A DNA stretch of 64,000 nt from Teratosphaeria epicoccoides (taxonomy: Eukaryota; Ascomycota; Dothideomycetes; Mycosphaerellales; Teratosphaeriaceae). Position 1 is the first letter of the stretch; each line of letters starts with the position of its first letter. The notes under the pieces were generated by a model. The model made no database searches. It worked only from the letters and a program-made list of their open reading frames with translations, and was not told the DNA's origin. Both the position numbers and the translations under genes were made by a program. The DNA lies in assembly GCA_021401465.1 (NCBI GenBank), contig JADDMT010000002.1, forward strand, positions 248,001-312,000, written 5' to 3'. Of this stretch, positions 21,084 to 32,716 are shown piece by piece.

Positions 21084-24000
21084 CTAGACAGCTTGGTACT
21101 TGCGCAACTGTAGAAGTACTTGTCAGCACGCGGACCTCCGACTTCATCACGCAGACGATACTCACATCCAATGTCAACGCCCTACTCGAATTGGCACTTT
21201 GATCCCTCATTACTCCCACCAGCGTCTCCGAATTCTGAAACAACCCGGTCTTCAAACTAATCACCACAAACTGCATCCCGGGACCCGCATGACTTCTCAC
21301 ATACTCCGCCAACTGACCCGTATTATTATTGTCCAGCGCCGCGTCAACCTCATCAAGCACAAAGAAAGGACTGGGTGCGAACGTGTGCACCGCGAACAGC
21401 AGCGCCAGCGCAGCCATGGTCTTCTCACCTCCACTCAGGTGCTCCATATCTCTGAATCGTTTGAGGGGCGGCATGGCGTTGTACTTGACGCCAGAGAGAT
21501 ATGGTTCGTCTTCGTCCTCGACGTCTAGGGAGGCGCGGCCGCCGAGCGGGAAGGAGGTGGTCTTGGTGAGGTCGCGGTAGGTGGTGGATATCTGATCAGC
21601 GATATGGGTGAAAGCCTTGTTGAAAAGTTCACTTCGCTTTTTACGAACGTCCTCGAAGGCCTTGGTGGCGTTCTTGGCTGTGGTGCGTGAGTCGTTGAAC
21701 TCGCGGTCCGTGGCTTTCAGGCGCTCAGACGTGGCTTCGAGACGTTCGGCGGAGCGCATATTGGGTGCCATCTTTTCAAGCTCGGAGGTTAGGGTCGTCA
21801 ATTTCTCGAGCAATTGTGCCTCGCATTCGGTGCTGTCGTCCTCTTTGAGGTCATCATCGAGGTCGGTGAAGTCAATGCGGATGCCGTAGTCTTTGAAGGT
21901 CGGCGCGCGGACGTCGCCATCCACGTCCATGGCGTCTGGATCCTCTTCTTCTTCCACTATTGCTTCTTCGAGCGGCAAGCCATCGATCTTGCGACTGCCG
22001 CGTTCGAGTGGGAGATCAATGTTCTCAACTTTTGCTTTTTTAAGAATGCTGTACCGCTCGGTCGATGCCTTTTGGATGTCGCCCTCTAGCACTGTAACGG
22101 CATTTATTGTCGTCTGAACCGACTTGCTACGTTTCTGTACCTCCCGTCGAGCCTCGTTGACCTTCTCTGCGCGCTCGCCGAACTTCTCCTTCAGGCTTTC
22201 CAAATGCTCTTGGAGCTGCTCGATCTCAGCATTGAGCACGTCGAGCTCACCTCCGATGGCCTCTCTCTGCTGTTCTAGCTCCTCAATAGCCTGCCTGTCG
22301 CGATCCAGCCTGGTCTGCAATGCCTGAAGACGCTTCTCGGCACCGTCAAGCCGCTGCCTTTCGAGGGCCAGTCTGTTGTCAAGGCGGCTCTTCTGCACAT
22401 TGAAGGTGCCTTCCTGTTTCCGAGCCTCCTCCTGCATCGAGCCTTGGAATTTCTCATACTCGCGAATGTCGGCGAAGCCTAGACGTTGGCAAAAGTCGCC
22501 ATAGACCTCATCCTCTACTTCCGCGATGGCTGATGTGTGCTCTTCGAGTGATTGGCGAAGAGTCAGCAATCCTTGAGCCTGCTCTTCGTACTTCGGCTCC
22601 GTTTCCTCAAGCTCAGTACGAATATGCCCTGAGACCTTCGTCTTCGATTCAATATTCCGCTCGAGTGCCTTCAGTTCTGCCTGCGCGTATTGCAACTGCG
22701 TCTCAAGGCCAGTGAGGTCAGCTTGAAGCTGCTCCTCTTCAGCTTGGCGTTTGTGTCCCTTGGGGAGAGCGGCGATATCAGCCTTGAACTTCTCGACCAT
22801 AGTGCGCATCTTTTCCACGTCTGAATCTTCGAATTGACGCCTTCTCTCGGCAGGCTCAGTGCCACCAGTCATGTTACCGCCTTTGTGAATGACAGTGCCA
22901 TCAAGCGCAACGGCCTTGGCGTCGACTTTACGGTCATAGCATAGGTGTCTCGCGATCTTGAGCGTATCCGTGACAATGGCGTTGCCACAGGCGAAGTTCA
23001 TTGCACGCTCCACATCAGTGTTGAAATCGATCGTATCGATCGCAAGCCGCATGCCCTGGTGCAAGCCACGCAGATTGGCATTGGGCTGCTCGTGAATGAT
23101 GGTGTCTAAAGGGATGAAGGTCATGCGGCCAATGCGCTGATCTTTGAGATACTGCATGCATTCTCGCGCACCCTTCTCCGATTCGACAACCACTGAATCC
23201 CAGTGCCTGCCTAGGGCAATGGTCACGGCATGCTCGTACTTTTTCTGCTTTGGCTTGCACAGGTTGTTGACCATGCCCTTGACACCTGGGAAGATGCGCT
23301 TCATCTGCGCAACGACTTCTCTCTGCTCGCGCTCCTTGTTGGTCTCGCGTTGGAAGTCAGTCGCGTCGGCGAGCTTACGCAGAACCTCATGCAGCTTTTC
23401 GTCAAGTTCGCGATGCTTTTGATTCGTCCGCTCCCGCTCACTTGCGAGGGCATTGATTGCCTTCCTCTTCGCGTCAATTTCTTTGCTCGTGGACTTGACC
23501 ATGCTCCGTAGCTCTGACCGGCGCTGGTTCATGCTCGAGATCTCGGCATCAAGACTTTCGACTTGAGCTTGCGCGCTGTCGACCTTAGACTTCAGGCTGT
23601 TGACCGTCTCCTCGTCTGTTTTTAGCTGCCGTTTGATATTGTCGGCCTTGATCTGGTCGTTGCCAGTACGCTTGTATACCTCACCACGAAGCTGCTGGTA
23701 CTCCTGCTGATCTTGGTCACTGAGCTGACGCCCGGCCTGCTTTTGCTGTGCCTGCCAGTCACGCTCCCAGAGCTCTTGCGATTTCTGTATCATCTTCATA
23801 TCTTTCTGATATTTCTGCACGGCGGCTTGGGCCTCATTTCTCTGCAGCTCAATCTGAGCCATGGCTTTCTCCTGCCCCTTCACGGCTTCGCTACGGAGGG
23901 TCAAGGTTTCATCAATTGGGACCAGCTCGTTCTGTTTCGCGTCGACCTCTTTCTCCTTCCGCTTGATTTCGCGCTCATACTTGCTGACATCACGCGAGAC

Positions 24001-24942
24001 CTTCGCCTGCTCGGCGTTTGCCGCGTTCAGACGGTCTTCATGCTTCTGCACGTTGCGTCTGAACTCCTTCAGCTCCTCGTTGTGCCTCTGGATTTCTGCT
24101 GTGCTGTCTTCAATGGTCTTCTGGAAGTGGAACAGCTTCCATAAGACATGCGAAACAATGGCCTGATCTTTCTCGTCGCGCATAGTCTCATAGCGGTCAA
24201 GCTCCTCTTTTTGATGCTGGTATTGCTTGATCTCGCCGTTGATGCCACGCCTCTGATTCATCTTGTGGTGCTGCTCCTCATCGGCCTTCTCTTTCTCGAC
24301 CTTCAGGCGCTCATAGTCTGCTTTGTACTCCAACGAGCCGCTGATCTGCTCAATTAGACGCGTCAGGTCCTTTGGATTTTGATTTGCGATCGACTCTACG
24401 TCACCTTGAAATACGAGAAAGTTGCGGGCCTTGATCAGGATGTTTTCAGCCTCCAGCGAGTCGTTGTACTGCTTCGCGGTGACTGTGCGGTTGTTGATGC
24501 GATATTCGCTCTGTCCATTGGCGGTGATACTACGCTTCCACCGCTGCTCCTCGCCAGCGTCATCCTCGTACACAGCCATGACCCACGCAGTGGAGGGGTC
24601 GCTGCGCTGAGTGCTGCCATGCGTTTCGGCTTCATCGTCCGACGCGCCCGCGTCTGCATTCTGATTTGCATATCCATTGACGTCGCCATTGGTTGCAGTG
24701 CCGTCAGCATTAATAGTCGCCTGCTTCAGGACGCGACCGCGGTAGACCAAGTCCTTGAGCTGGGTGGATCGAAGATGCGAAGATTTAATGCCCAGGACGA
24801 ACGAAATGGCGTCCATGGAATTCGATTTGCCAGAGCCATTGGGACCAATGATGGACGTGAAATAGCTGTCGCCGAATTGAAGAACATGGTGGCCACGGTA
24901 TGACTTAAAGTTGCTCAGCTCGAGCGCGATGAGCTTGCCCAT
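21084..24942 (-). CDS. smc1: Cohesin subunit Smc1
   Basis: An ATPase arm of the cohesin ring, which holds sister chromatids together. Exons are 24942-21166 and 21107-21084, with a 58 bp intron (GTGAGT, CTGAC, ACAG) just before the end, giving 1266 residues. The last exon codes only LRKYQAV; without splicing the ORF would read into an unrelated tail. The N-terminal ATPase half has FKSYRG and Walker A GPNGSGKSN at about residues 33-41. Long coiled coils flank the hinge (about 545-700, including FPGVKGMVNNL and GNMTGGTEP). The C-terminal half has the signature LSGGEK at about 1169 and Walker B FFVLDEVDAALD around 1193-1204. All ATPase motifs look intact. The start at MGKLIALELSNFK is the usual Smc1 N-terminus; the frame is open 23 codons further upstream. 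Its cleavage partner, separase, lies 27 kb away. Confidence 0.97.
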
Positions 24943-25625
24943 TGTGTCGTGTTGGATGGCTTGCAGTAGATGGTCCGATTTGGTATCGTGGAAATGAACA
25001 CGGAACTTCAATCCATGACGGATTCAGCAAGGCTGATTGCATTGGTGGTGGGAGCAGCTTCTTTGGCTATGTGGTCGGAAGAGTTGTTTCTTGCACAAGC
25101 GGACGCGTTTGTCGCGTGTTTCTCGCGATGGGCTGCTGGATAAATGCCGTGCGAGATCACGGCTAGGTCGCGGGAGGCTGATGAGCGGTCATTGATAAAT
25201 AGAAGCGCATCGATTCACCACTACTGATTACCCCACAGACATTATTTCGAGTCCCACTTTTCCGATTTCTAGCACACCACCAAAGAGTAGTGCAACACCT
25301 GCATCACTACGTCAGTGGTCCAGTCATGGACAGCAGGCGCGACCACGTTGCTCAGTTGCCCAGCCAGCATCGAAGGACTCGCAACCTTCAAATTGCAATT
25401 GTTGCGGAAAGGTCAGCCTAGATATCGCCAGTCGCTCCTGCTTGACGTACACAGCGCATAGGGTTTACGTACCAAGAGAGCTCACGTATCAATAAGTTTC
25501 GTCGGTGTAAGCTACATCCTGGGCACATCCAAGACGTCTTGCCTGGTGAATTGGGCTTTTCGTTGGTAGCAGGGAGGTCACAAGCCACGCCATGATTTGG
25601 TTGCTCTGACCGCCTCTTGCTCGGA
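24943..25625. promoter_or_regulatory. Divergent promoter region of smc1 and gpc1
   Basis: 680 bp between two divergent start codons. The smc1-proximal side contains the ACGCGT box at 25103. The gpc1-proximal side may also contain an undetected leader exon, since the gpc1 start is the least certain part of that model. Confidence 0.5.
25103..25108 (-). promoter_or_regulatory. MluI cell-cycle box upstream of smc1
   Basis: A perfect ACGCGT about 160 bp upstream of the smc1 ATG. Read toward the gene it is AACGCGTCC, sharing ACGCGTC with the boxes upstream of nnf1 and separase in the same orientation relative to transcription. Confidence 0.5.
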
Positions 25626-27878
25626 ATGCCAGTCAGCTATCTCGCACCACATTCGAAGCAACAGTTGCGAAGACCATATTACGCTGGTACTGCAACGTCA
25701 TACGTAAACATACCACCTACTTACTGATTTCTGCCCCAGGACACGGCTCCAGCTACCTCGATATTGTGCCCGAAGAGACGTCCGACGAGGAGTTCGAAGA
25801 GGAGGAATTGCGCCGCTTCGCCAGAATGGACGACATTGACGCGCCCAATATATCCAAGGGTGCTAAGCCTAAGTACAACCCAGGCGAGCTCGACCAGATG
25901 GCGGCGGCGAAAGAGGCGAGTCTTAAGTCGACGGCTTCAGCAGGCACAACACCAGGTGGCAAGACGCCGCGCTTCTCAGACTCCGAGGCAGCAGACTACT
26001 TATCCGTCAACTCCGACACCTACGATGGCCTCAGCACACCCTCCACTCCCGGCCTTACGCGGTCAAGCAGCTCCACCGATGTCACTGGCAATTTTGAGTC
26101 CTTTGGTCAGAATGACTTTCCGCCTGTCGATCGCCTGACCATGTTCGATATTCTAGAGAACCTGGCTTTGCCGCAGCGGTTAGAGAAGATGCAGAATGCG
26201 GTGCACAATCAGGCTGAGAAGGTACGGCGGCAGCGAGCGAAGTTGGCCAGCCGGGCGGCGAGTAGCAAGGACGTGCTGGTTGATGAGTGGCGGAAGCGGG
26301 TGCGGGTACGGCCTGACGAACAGCTGGACAAGTATCGACGGCGGATGAGGGAGAGCGTGGACCGGTTGGGAAAGAGGTGGAGTGATGCTAAGACGGTGAC
26401 GCTGAAGGAAAAGATCTCGTTCGTTACCGCTGTGCTGAATATCTTCATATCGGCGTATATGATCGGGGCCTATCCGGAATATTTTCACTATTGGTATACC
26501 GTGCAACTCGCGTAAGTCACTTGTTCATTCCAACGTGTCAGTCTTCAATCGCTTATCGTCGACAGCTACTTCATGCCCATCCGATGGTACAACTACCACA
26601 AAATCGGCTTTCACTACTTCCTGGCCGACCTCTGCTACTTCGTCAACCTCCTCCTCATCCTGTCCATCTGGTTCTTCCCGCAATCGAAGCGCCTTCTGAT
26701 CAGCACGTACTGCCTGGCATTTGGCAACAACGCAGTAGCTATTGCCATGTGGCGAAATAGCCTGGTCTTCCATAGTCTTGACAAGGTAACCTCGTATGTC
26801 CCTCCGTGCGGCGCTGCCGTGATACTGACCCATATCTGCAGACGACTACGTATGCAAGCTCGTTTCAAATTTATATGAATCGTAAGTACCGTGCTAACCA
26901 ATATATTATTGACACAGGCTATTCATCCACATTATGCCCTGCGCGACCCTACATGTCTTGGTCCATCTAATCCCTGAATCCATGCAACGCGAAAAGTTTC
27001 CTGCGATCCACACGATCAAATACTCACCGCCTGACGCTCCGGAACATTACCGACTCTGGGACATGATCATCTGGGCCACCCTACCTTACGCCGTCTGGCA
27101 ACTCAGCTACCACTTCCTCATCACCGTCCGCAAACGCACCAAAATTGCTGCCGGCCGCCCCACCTCCTTCACCTGGCTCCGCCGTTCCTACCGCGGCAAC
27201 TTCCTTGGCAAGTTTGTTCTCGGGTTCCCGAATTCCATGCAAGAAAGCGTCTTCATGTGCATCCAGTACATGTACGCCATCTCCACCATGCTTCCCTGCC
27301 CCCTCTGGTTCTGGTATCGTTGGGCCAGCGCAACCTTCATGATGGTGGTGTTTGCGTGGGCAAGCTGGAATGGCGCGACTTATTATATTGATGTGTTTGG
27401 GAAGAGGATGGAGAAGGAGTTGGACGCGCTCAGGAAAGAAGTGGCGCGCATGGCGAAGAGTCCGGAGATCACTGGACAGAGTCCTTTCGTGTCGCCTGTG
27501 GGGCCACAAGGTTTGGACGGTGCCGGATCGGCAGGTGGGAGAACGAGCGCGCTGGATTTGGGGCCGTCCGCGACGGGTGAGGTGGGTGACGCTGTGAGCG
27601 GCGGTGGAGCGACGTACCGGAGGCGTGCCAGTGAGACTAGCGCCGCATTGACGAGTGATGTAAGTGTAGACGGGAGTGGCTACGATGATCCTGGTATGGC
27701 GACGCCTCAAGCTTCTGAGACGCCTAGGTTTGAGATGGGCGTCGGGGCCAAATTGGCAATTGCAGCCAAGATGACAAATTCGGCGAGTGCACTGGAGGTG
27801 AATGACACGCCCAACATGGGTATGAATGGGGTCGCCGTGGCCGGTGGCAAATCGGGAGAGACAAAGAAAGAAGCATGA
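25626..27878 (+). CDS. gpc1: Glycerophosphocholine acyltransferase Gpc1 (DUF2838 family)
   Basis: Transfers an acyl group from acyl-CoA to glycerophosphocholine, recycling phosphatidylcholine; a multi-pass membrane enzyme. Exons are 25626-25686, 25740-26511, 26566-26793 and 26918-27878, giving 673 residues in continuous frame. Exons 2-4 are secure; the 61-nt first exon rests on a GTACTG donor and is tentative. The N-terminal 230 residues are soluble and acidic/Ser-rich. The membrane core begins at VLNIFISAYMIGAYPEY and contains family hallmarks: HYFLADLCYFVN, CLAFGNNAVAIAMWRNS, FHSLDKVTS joined to LFIHIMPC, and YRGNFLGKFVLGF. The C-terminus is a Gly/Ser-rich cytosolic tail. The third intron is 124 bp, twice the usual size, and contains a candidate cassette exon (see 26842-26881). 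Yeast Gpc1 is the named reference for this family. Confidence 0.88.
26842..26881 (+). other. Candidate 40-nt poison cassette exon inside gpc1 intron
   Basis: Within the 124 bp intron 26794-26917, bases 26842-26881 are preceded by an apparently complete 48 bp intron (GTATGT donor, CTGAC, CTGCAG) and followed by a 36 bp one (GTAAGT donor, GCTAAC branch, CACAG). Including it shifts frame and gives an in-frame TGA at the 12th new codon. Skipping it restores the conserved S-LFIHIMP junction. Confidence 0.4.
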
Positions 27879-29445
27879 ACTTGGAGATCTTTCGGAGAGA
27901 AGTCATTCGGACACCAATCGATGAAGATATGGCTTTGGTCTGGACTGAGTGTATCTTGTGTGTATTTTGCGACGATTCTCTGGGTTCTGCGCTTGGACGT
28001 GACTGACGGAGGGATTATGAGCGCTGGCGTCTTATTATGTGTGGCATCGTGCGTGACGGGTGGCATCATCGTGATAGGATGAGGTTGATGTTGTAGGATA
28101 CCTTCTCGTGTTGTGAAGTGAAGATGGAGTTGAGAATCGAATACTCTGCACGCAGAGATTCGATGTCGATAATTTCAAGTTTCCTCTTCTGCCCTTCTGC
28201 ACCCTCAGATCTCGATGACGTTCTGGGCAAAGACGACCTTTCCTTGTCAATTGCAGAAGCCAAAGGCGGTCGAATACAAAGGTAAGTGATGCAAAGTACA
28301 GTTCAGCACACGACATCATATTCGGGAAGCAAGGCGCGCTGCATCGTTGGCAGACCTCTATAGCAGTTACCGATCTCGGTTATTTAGGGAGAAGATCCGC
28401 TCGAGAAGGCCCTTGAAAGATCGCAGCGGCCGTCGCATCCGGATTTCTATTCTACACGAGAAAATCACGACAAACTTCTCTGGCTCGACCCGTCAAGCCA
28501 GCTTGATCGTTCCTTCCATATCAAATCGCCCACACTCGAATCTTGCCATTTCCACACCAGCATACATGTACCTACAGAACAAGATATCACAAGCGGACAT
28601 CCATACAGTCGAACTTGATCAAAACCCCATTCATCGATTCCACAATCTGAACCCCTTTAATACCAACCTCGAATCCAGGCCCTTCGTGTCACAAATCTCA
28701 CGTCGAGTCACCTAAAAACAATCTCTACAAATCAGTCAATCATGGTAGCCAAGGAAACAGGCCGACCATTCTGCAGCTAAGCCATGGCGCCCCATGACCG
28801 GTACCTCCTCTTCAGGAGGGCTGGATTCTATTTGCGACGTTCGCCTGCTGCAAGTATAGCTGCAAAATATCGAGAATATATGTACTGGAAAGTCTGGCTT
28901 GCCGAGAAGGGGCCGGGTTAGTTGGTGGCAGCATCGTGTGTCTGGCTTCGTGGTGCGCTCTGACGTCCCGATGCGGCGCTGCAAGGCTGGGGTCAATGGT
29001 ACATGTTGGTTCTTTGGTGACTTCATGCGCTCGGCGTCGCGGGAAAGGGAAGGAGACCACCGAACAGCTATCTCGCCCAAGTGCAAGCCTGAGCAGGCCA
29101 CGATTACGGCGTTACTGCTCATGACCATTGCGAGTCTGTTCCGACACTTCGGACCTTACTCTGCCGCATACAAGCCGAGAGTGTCCTGCAATCATCAGCG
29201 TTGGTCTTTTTCGGCAGTGATCGAGACGGAGCAGACTAAGCTGACCCGAAGGCAGGATTCATTCTCGAAGTCCCTTCCATGCGACCTTCGTCACTCCCAT
29301 CTCATTCCCTCACTTCCTCCTACCATCCGCTTCTCTTTTCCGCTCCTCTCCTGCCCATCTCAAAAGGCCACTCCTCCACCAAGTGACATTGTCTCACCCA
29401 CTCAGCACTACATTCCCGGAACCCTCCATCAAGGCCTAAGTGGAG
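27879..29445. other. Convergent intergenic region, no secure gene
   Basis: 1.57 kb between the gpc1 and amidase 3' ends. A minus-strand frame near 28263-28069 (with KLEIIDIESLRAEYSILNSIF) has a helical look but only a TTG start and no partner exon. On the plus strand, 29270-29430 is pyrimidine-rich. I do not call a gene. Confidence 0.4.
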
Positions 29446-31154
29446 CTAATCGATGACGTCCCCAAGCTCGGTATTCGGGACAATGTAAGGTTGCACATCA
29501 TTCCTATGCATCGTTCTCTGCTCGTACGCATATGCAAAACCGATCAGCTCCGCCTCGCTCCACTTCGCACCCATGAACGAGAGCCCGAACGGCACATTCG
29601 GGCCTTTGGATACTAGGTTTCCAAAACCGCCAAGGGAGACGGTCCAGTTGGATGGGTAGAAGCCCATGGGGACTGTCACTACCGGGCTACCTACTATTGC
29701 TGGGATCGCGGGACTTAGCTGCGTGGGCAGGAGCACGGCGGAGGTGTTACTCCGCTCAAGAGCGCCCAGAATCCCTCCTTCGCTGCCGTAGAAAAGATTC
29801 GCTTGGTACGCGGCCCAGAAGCGAGGATCGGTATTGTTCCAGCCCTGCTTTAGAGCGGAATCCCAGACCCCAGTGTCGCGGACGGGATACATTTCCGCTG
29901 TGAAGTTCTGCGTGAAGGCGCGTTCTTTAACGAGGTTGGTGATATTGTAAGGGTTGTATGTGAGCTCGCTGAAGTAGCTTGCGAGGTTGGATAGGAAGTC
30001 GGCGTTGAGGACCAGGGATTCGTTGCCGTCAGACTGGTATTGAGTGAAGGCGGTGAAATTTGCTTCGACGATTGTGGCACCTGCTGCTTTGATTTGAGAG
30101 ACTGCGTCGTTGAAAGCGGCGAGGACGGGGGCGTCGGTTAGCTTGCTCCAGATTTCGAGGACGTTATGGGGCATGCCAATGCGGGCGCCGGCGAAGGCGC
30201 TGTAGTTGCAGGCGGCAACATAGTCGGGAGGTGTGCTGTTGGCCCAGGGTATGAGCGAGGTGTAGTTGTCATTCTTGTCGGGGCCCGCAATCGCTTGGAG
30301 GAGGTAGGCTGCGTCCTTCACTGAGCGTGCCATAGGACCGATTGTGTCTTGGTGCTCGCTGATGGGAATGACGAGGTAGCGCGATGTGAGGCCCACGCTG
30401 GGCTTGATGCCGACTAGATTGTTGACATCTGAAGGGCTTAGAATTGAGCCTGAGGTCTCGGTGCCCAAGGTGGCGAGGGCGAGGCCGATTGAGCTTGAGA
30501 CGCCGGACCCTGAGGAACTACCAGATGGATCTTGTCCTGGATAGTATGCGGCGTATGTCTGACCGCCGTAAGCAGACCAGCCTGTGAACGATCGTCAGAA
30601 CTCTGCTGTGTCTTACAAATAGTTCAAGGATCAGTATACGCACCATTACTGGTATTGTCTGAGCGATAGTTGGCCCATTGACTCAAGTTCGTCTTTCCGA
30701 GAATGACCGCTCCTGCCTTTCGCAGCTTGGCGGCAATCGTGCTGTCTCGTGGTACTTTGCTACCTACTAATGACCAGGAGCCTGCAGTATTGTTCATCTT
30801 ATCGTCTGTTGCGATGTTGTTCTTGATCAGGATTGGGATCCCGTCCAGGGGACCCAGTAGGGTGCCCTTGGCTCGTCGGTCATCTGATTGACCAGCCAGA
30901 GTTGATGCATCCGGGTTCAGCTCAGTGACCATGTGAAGAGTACTGTTGACCTCATTGATCCTAGCTACGTAGGCATTGACTAAGTCGACACTTTTGAAGA
31001 GGCCGCTTTCCAGGCCATTGTTGAGATCCTCCAGGTCGACCTCAATCAGTGGGAACTGCTTGCCATTAATCGACGTCCCAGTGTATGGCGGTACAGTAAG
31101 GCTAAAGGCAACAAACGCTATTTCCAGCAGTGCAGCTATGGTAGAGCAGCGCAT
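29446..31154 (-). CDS. Secreted amidase-signature enzyme
   Basis: An amidase-signature hydrolase that cleaves a C-N amide bond; the substrate is unknown. Exons are 31154-30644 and 30581-29446, with a 62 bp intron (GTGCGT donor, CTGAC, CACAG), giving 548 residues. The N-terminus is a hydrophobic signal-like segment (about residues 5-22, LLEIAFVAFSLTV), and several N-x-S/T sequons follow, so the enzyme is probably secreted. The Ser-cisSer-Lys triad is present by alignment with the family: Lys111 (GIPILIKNN), Ser192 in PSGSSSGSG, and nucleophile Ser216 in GTETSGSI. The spacing between the two serines, 24 residues, matches the family. The start at ATG 31154 (MRCSTIAALL) gives the best signal peptide; an upstream TTG is less likely. 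It differs from the intracellular acetamidase remnant at 41 kb. Confidence 0.9.
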
Positions 31155-31813
31155 CTTGAATATAGACTCCAAATATGACGGAGCCTGATGCTGCTACTGG
31201 GCAGTGAAGGTCCTATACACAGGGTCGATCGTGAGAGATATGAGTGGATTTGTACAGAGCCACAGTGCAATATACCGATAAGGCGTTCCTACCTTGTCTG
31301 CTTGTCACCCTCCTGTTCTAGCATAGTGAGCGATGGTAGGCTGCTGACTCGCGTCCGACGTTCGGAAGTACGTCTAAGGTGTTACAAGGCGGGCAGACCA
31401 TGTAAGACTGAGCTGTCCAGCGAGCGGCGGTCCAATGACAGTCGTGGGGACAATGACACCCGCATGCCATTGCCGTCGATCATGGTCATGATGCTATGGA
31501 TGCAAGGTGTAATAGAGATGCCGCTTTGCCTAAAAAGGAACGAAGCTGTGAGATGGCGATGCGGCTCAAGCGAGTCGAGCTGTTGTGTACAAGCATTGCA
31601 CAACAAAGTGCGTCACTGTAGCAGCAACGGGCGAATGTAAGAAGACGGAGCGCCCTCTGTAGTGGGTAAGGCAAACATCAGGTGACTTCGCGAGCACGCT
31701 TGCAAAATCGTGATGTCCTACGCCAAACCTTCTCTCACCCAGCTTCATCACAACCTTTTAGTGTCTCGAGTCAGACAGGCTTGAAAAGTAACCGCAAATC
31801 CGCATCAGTAGCA
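31155..31813. promoter_or_regulatory. Divergent promoter region (amidase / unknown protein)
   Basis: 660 bp between divergent start codons. It must contain both promoters; I see no diagnostic element and no gene. Confidence 0.45.
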
Positions 31814-32716
31814 ATGGCGAGCAAGGACTCTCCCACATCCCCCACCAGACCATCGCCCACAACAAACACCAAGCCCAACCGCCTGCCCGCCCCGACTCTC
31901 TTCGTCGGACCTCCCTCACGCAATGCCTCCCAACTTTCCGTCTCACGCCAAGCGAACGACCCAAGCATCGGCAAGCCAGGTCGAGACCCCCTCAGCAGAC
32001 AAAAGCCCGCTCTAAACCGACAGCATGACCCAGACAATGTGCTTCCCGAGGAGAACGGGAACATCCCCAACATTAAGAAGTCGAGCGAAAAGGACATAGA
32101 TGCTAAATGGCGCGAGATGCAATCAACCCTCAACGAAGTCGAGCTCACGGCCCAAAGCTCCACCCACGTCTTTGGCGAATCGCACGCTGCTGCCCTCGAC
32201 GAGCTGCGCAAAGCACAGATTGAACTAGCAAGAGCGTGGGGGAAAGGTAATGAAGAGAATGCACAATCTGCCGCGAGAGACCCGGCTCAACAGCCGGAGG
32301 TCAATCGATTCCAGGGCGCCGAAAATCTCGCTTCTGACCGCAGAGCGAAAGAACGGGCGCACCGATCCTCGGCAACGAGCGGCGGCAGAGCGAGAGGCGA
32401 CACGAATGCGTCGATTTCTACGACGTTGAGTGATGAGAGCAGTGCTACCACAGGCACGACTACGAGCGCGGGTAGGAGCATGGGCGGGCAGTTGGAGGAT
32501 GAGACGGCGGCGGACATCAGGCTGGCGAGTGAGAGGCGCGCGGCGAATGAGGCGTATTTTAGAAAGGTGGATGAAGGGGTCAGGGAGGTGGTGAGTAAGC
32601 TGGAGGTTGTGGCGGAGGCGATGAGGGGTGTTGAAGGGGAGAGTCGGAGTTTGTGGAGTGAGAGTTCGTCGACGAGTACGGAAAGGACGAGGGAGGGTAT
32701 TGCCACTGAGGGGTAA
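31814..32716 (+). CDS. Conserved-looking hypothetical protein with C-terminal helices
   Basis: A single exon of 300 residues from ATG 31814 (MASKDSPTSPTRPSP). The frame extends upstream only to a GTG. The N-terminal third is Pro/Ser/Asn-rich and disordered. The centre has a helical block (IDAKWREMQSTLNEVEL, then THVFGESHAAALDELRKAQ and IELARAWG). A charged, Ser/Thr-rich linker follows. The C-terminal block is a coiled-coil-like helix (ADIRLASERRAANEAYFRK, then VDEGVREVVSKLEVVAEAM) ending in a Ser/Thr tail. I do not recognise the family. Two helical segments split by a disordered linker suggest a small assembly or adaptor protein, but this is only inference. No signal peptide or membrane helix. 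Its promoter region is shared with the amidase. Confidence 0.72.
   Translation: MASKDSPTSPTRPSPTTNTKPNRLPAPTLFVGPPSRNASQLSVSRQANDPSIGKPGRDPLSRQKPALNRQHDPDNVLPEENGNIPNIKKSSEKDIDAKWREMQSTLNEVELTAQSSTHVFGESHAAALDELRKAQIELARAWGKGNEENAQSAARDPAQQPEVNRFQGAENLASDRRAKERAHRSSATSGGRARGDTNASISTTLSDESSATTGTTTSAGRSMGGQLEDETAADIRLASERRAANEAYFRKVDEGVREVVSKLEVVAEAMRGVEGESRSLWSESSSTSTERTREGIATEG

Noticed and set aside
26794..26917. Stwintron (nested twin intron) in gpc1
   Set aside because: Removing either internal intron does not recreate a donor or acceptor for the outer one at the junction, so a cassette exon explains the signals better.
27081..27710. Minus-strand ORF of 209 codons
   Set aside because: Overlaps the last gpc1 exon, which matches the family; the antisense frame is low-complexity Arg/His.
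28069..28263. Small minus-strand gene with helical peptide
   Set aside because: Only a TTG start, no partner exon with good splice sites, and it is short.
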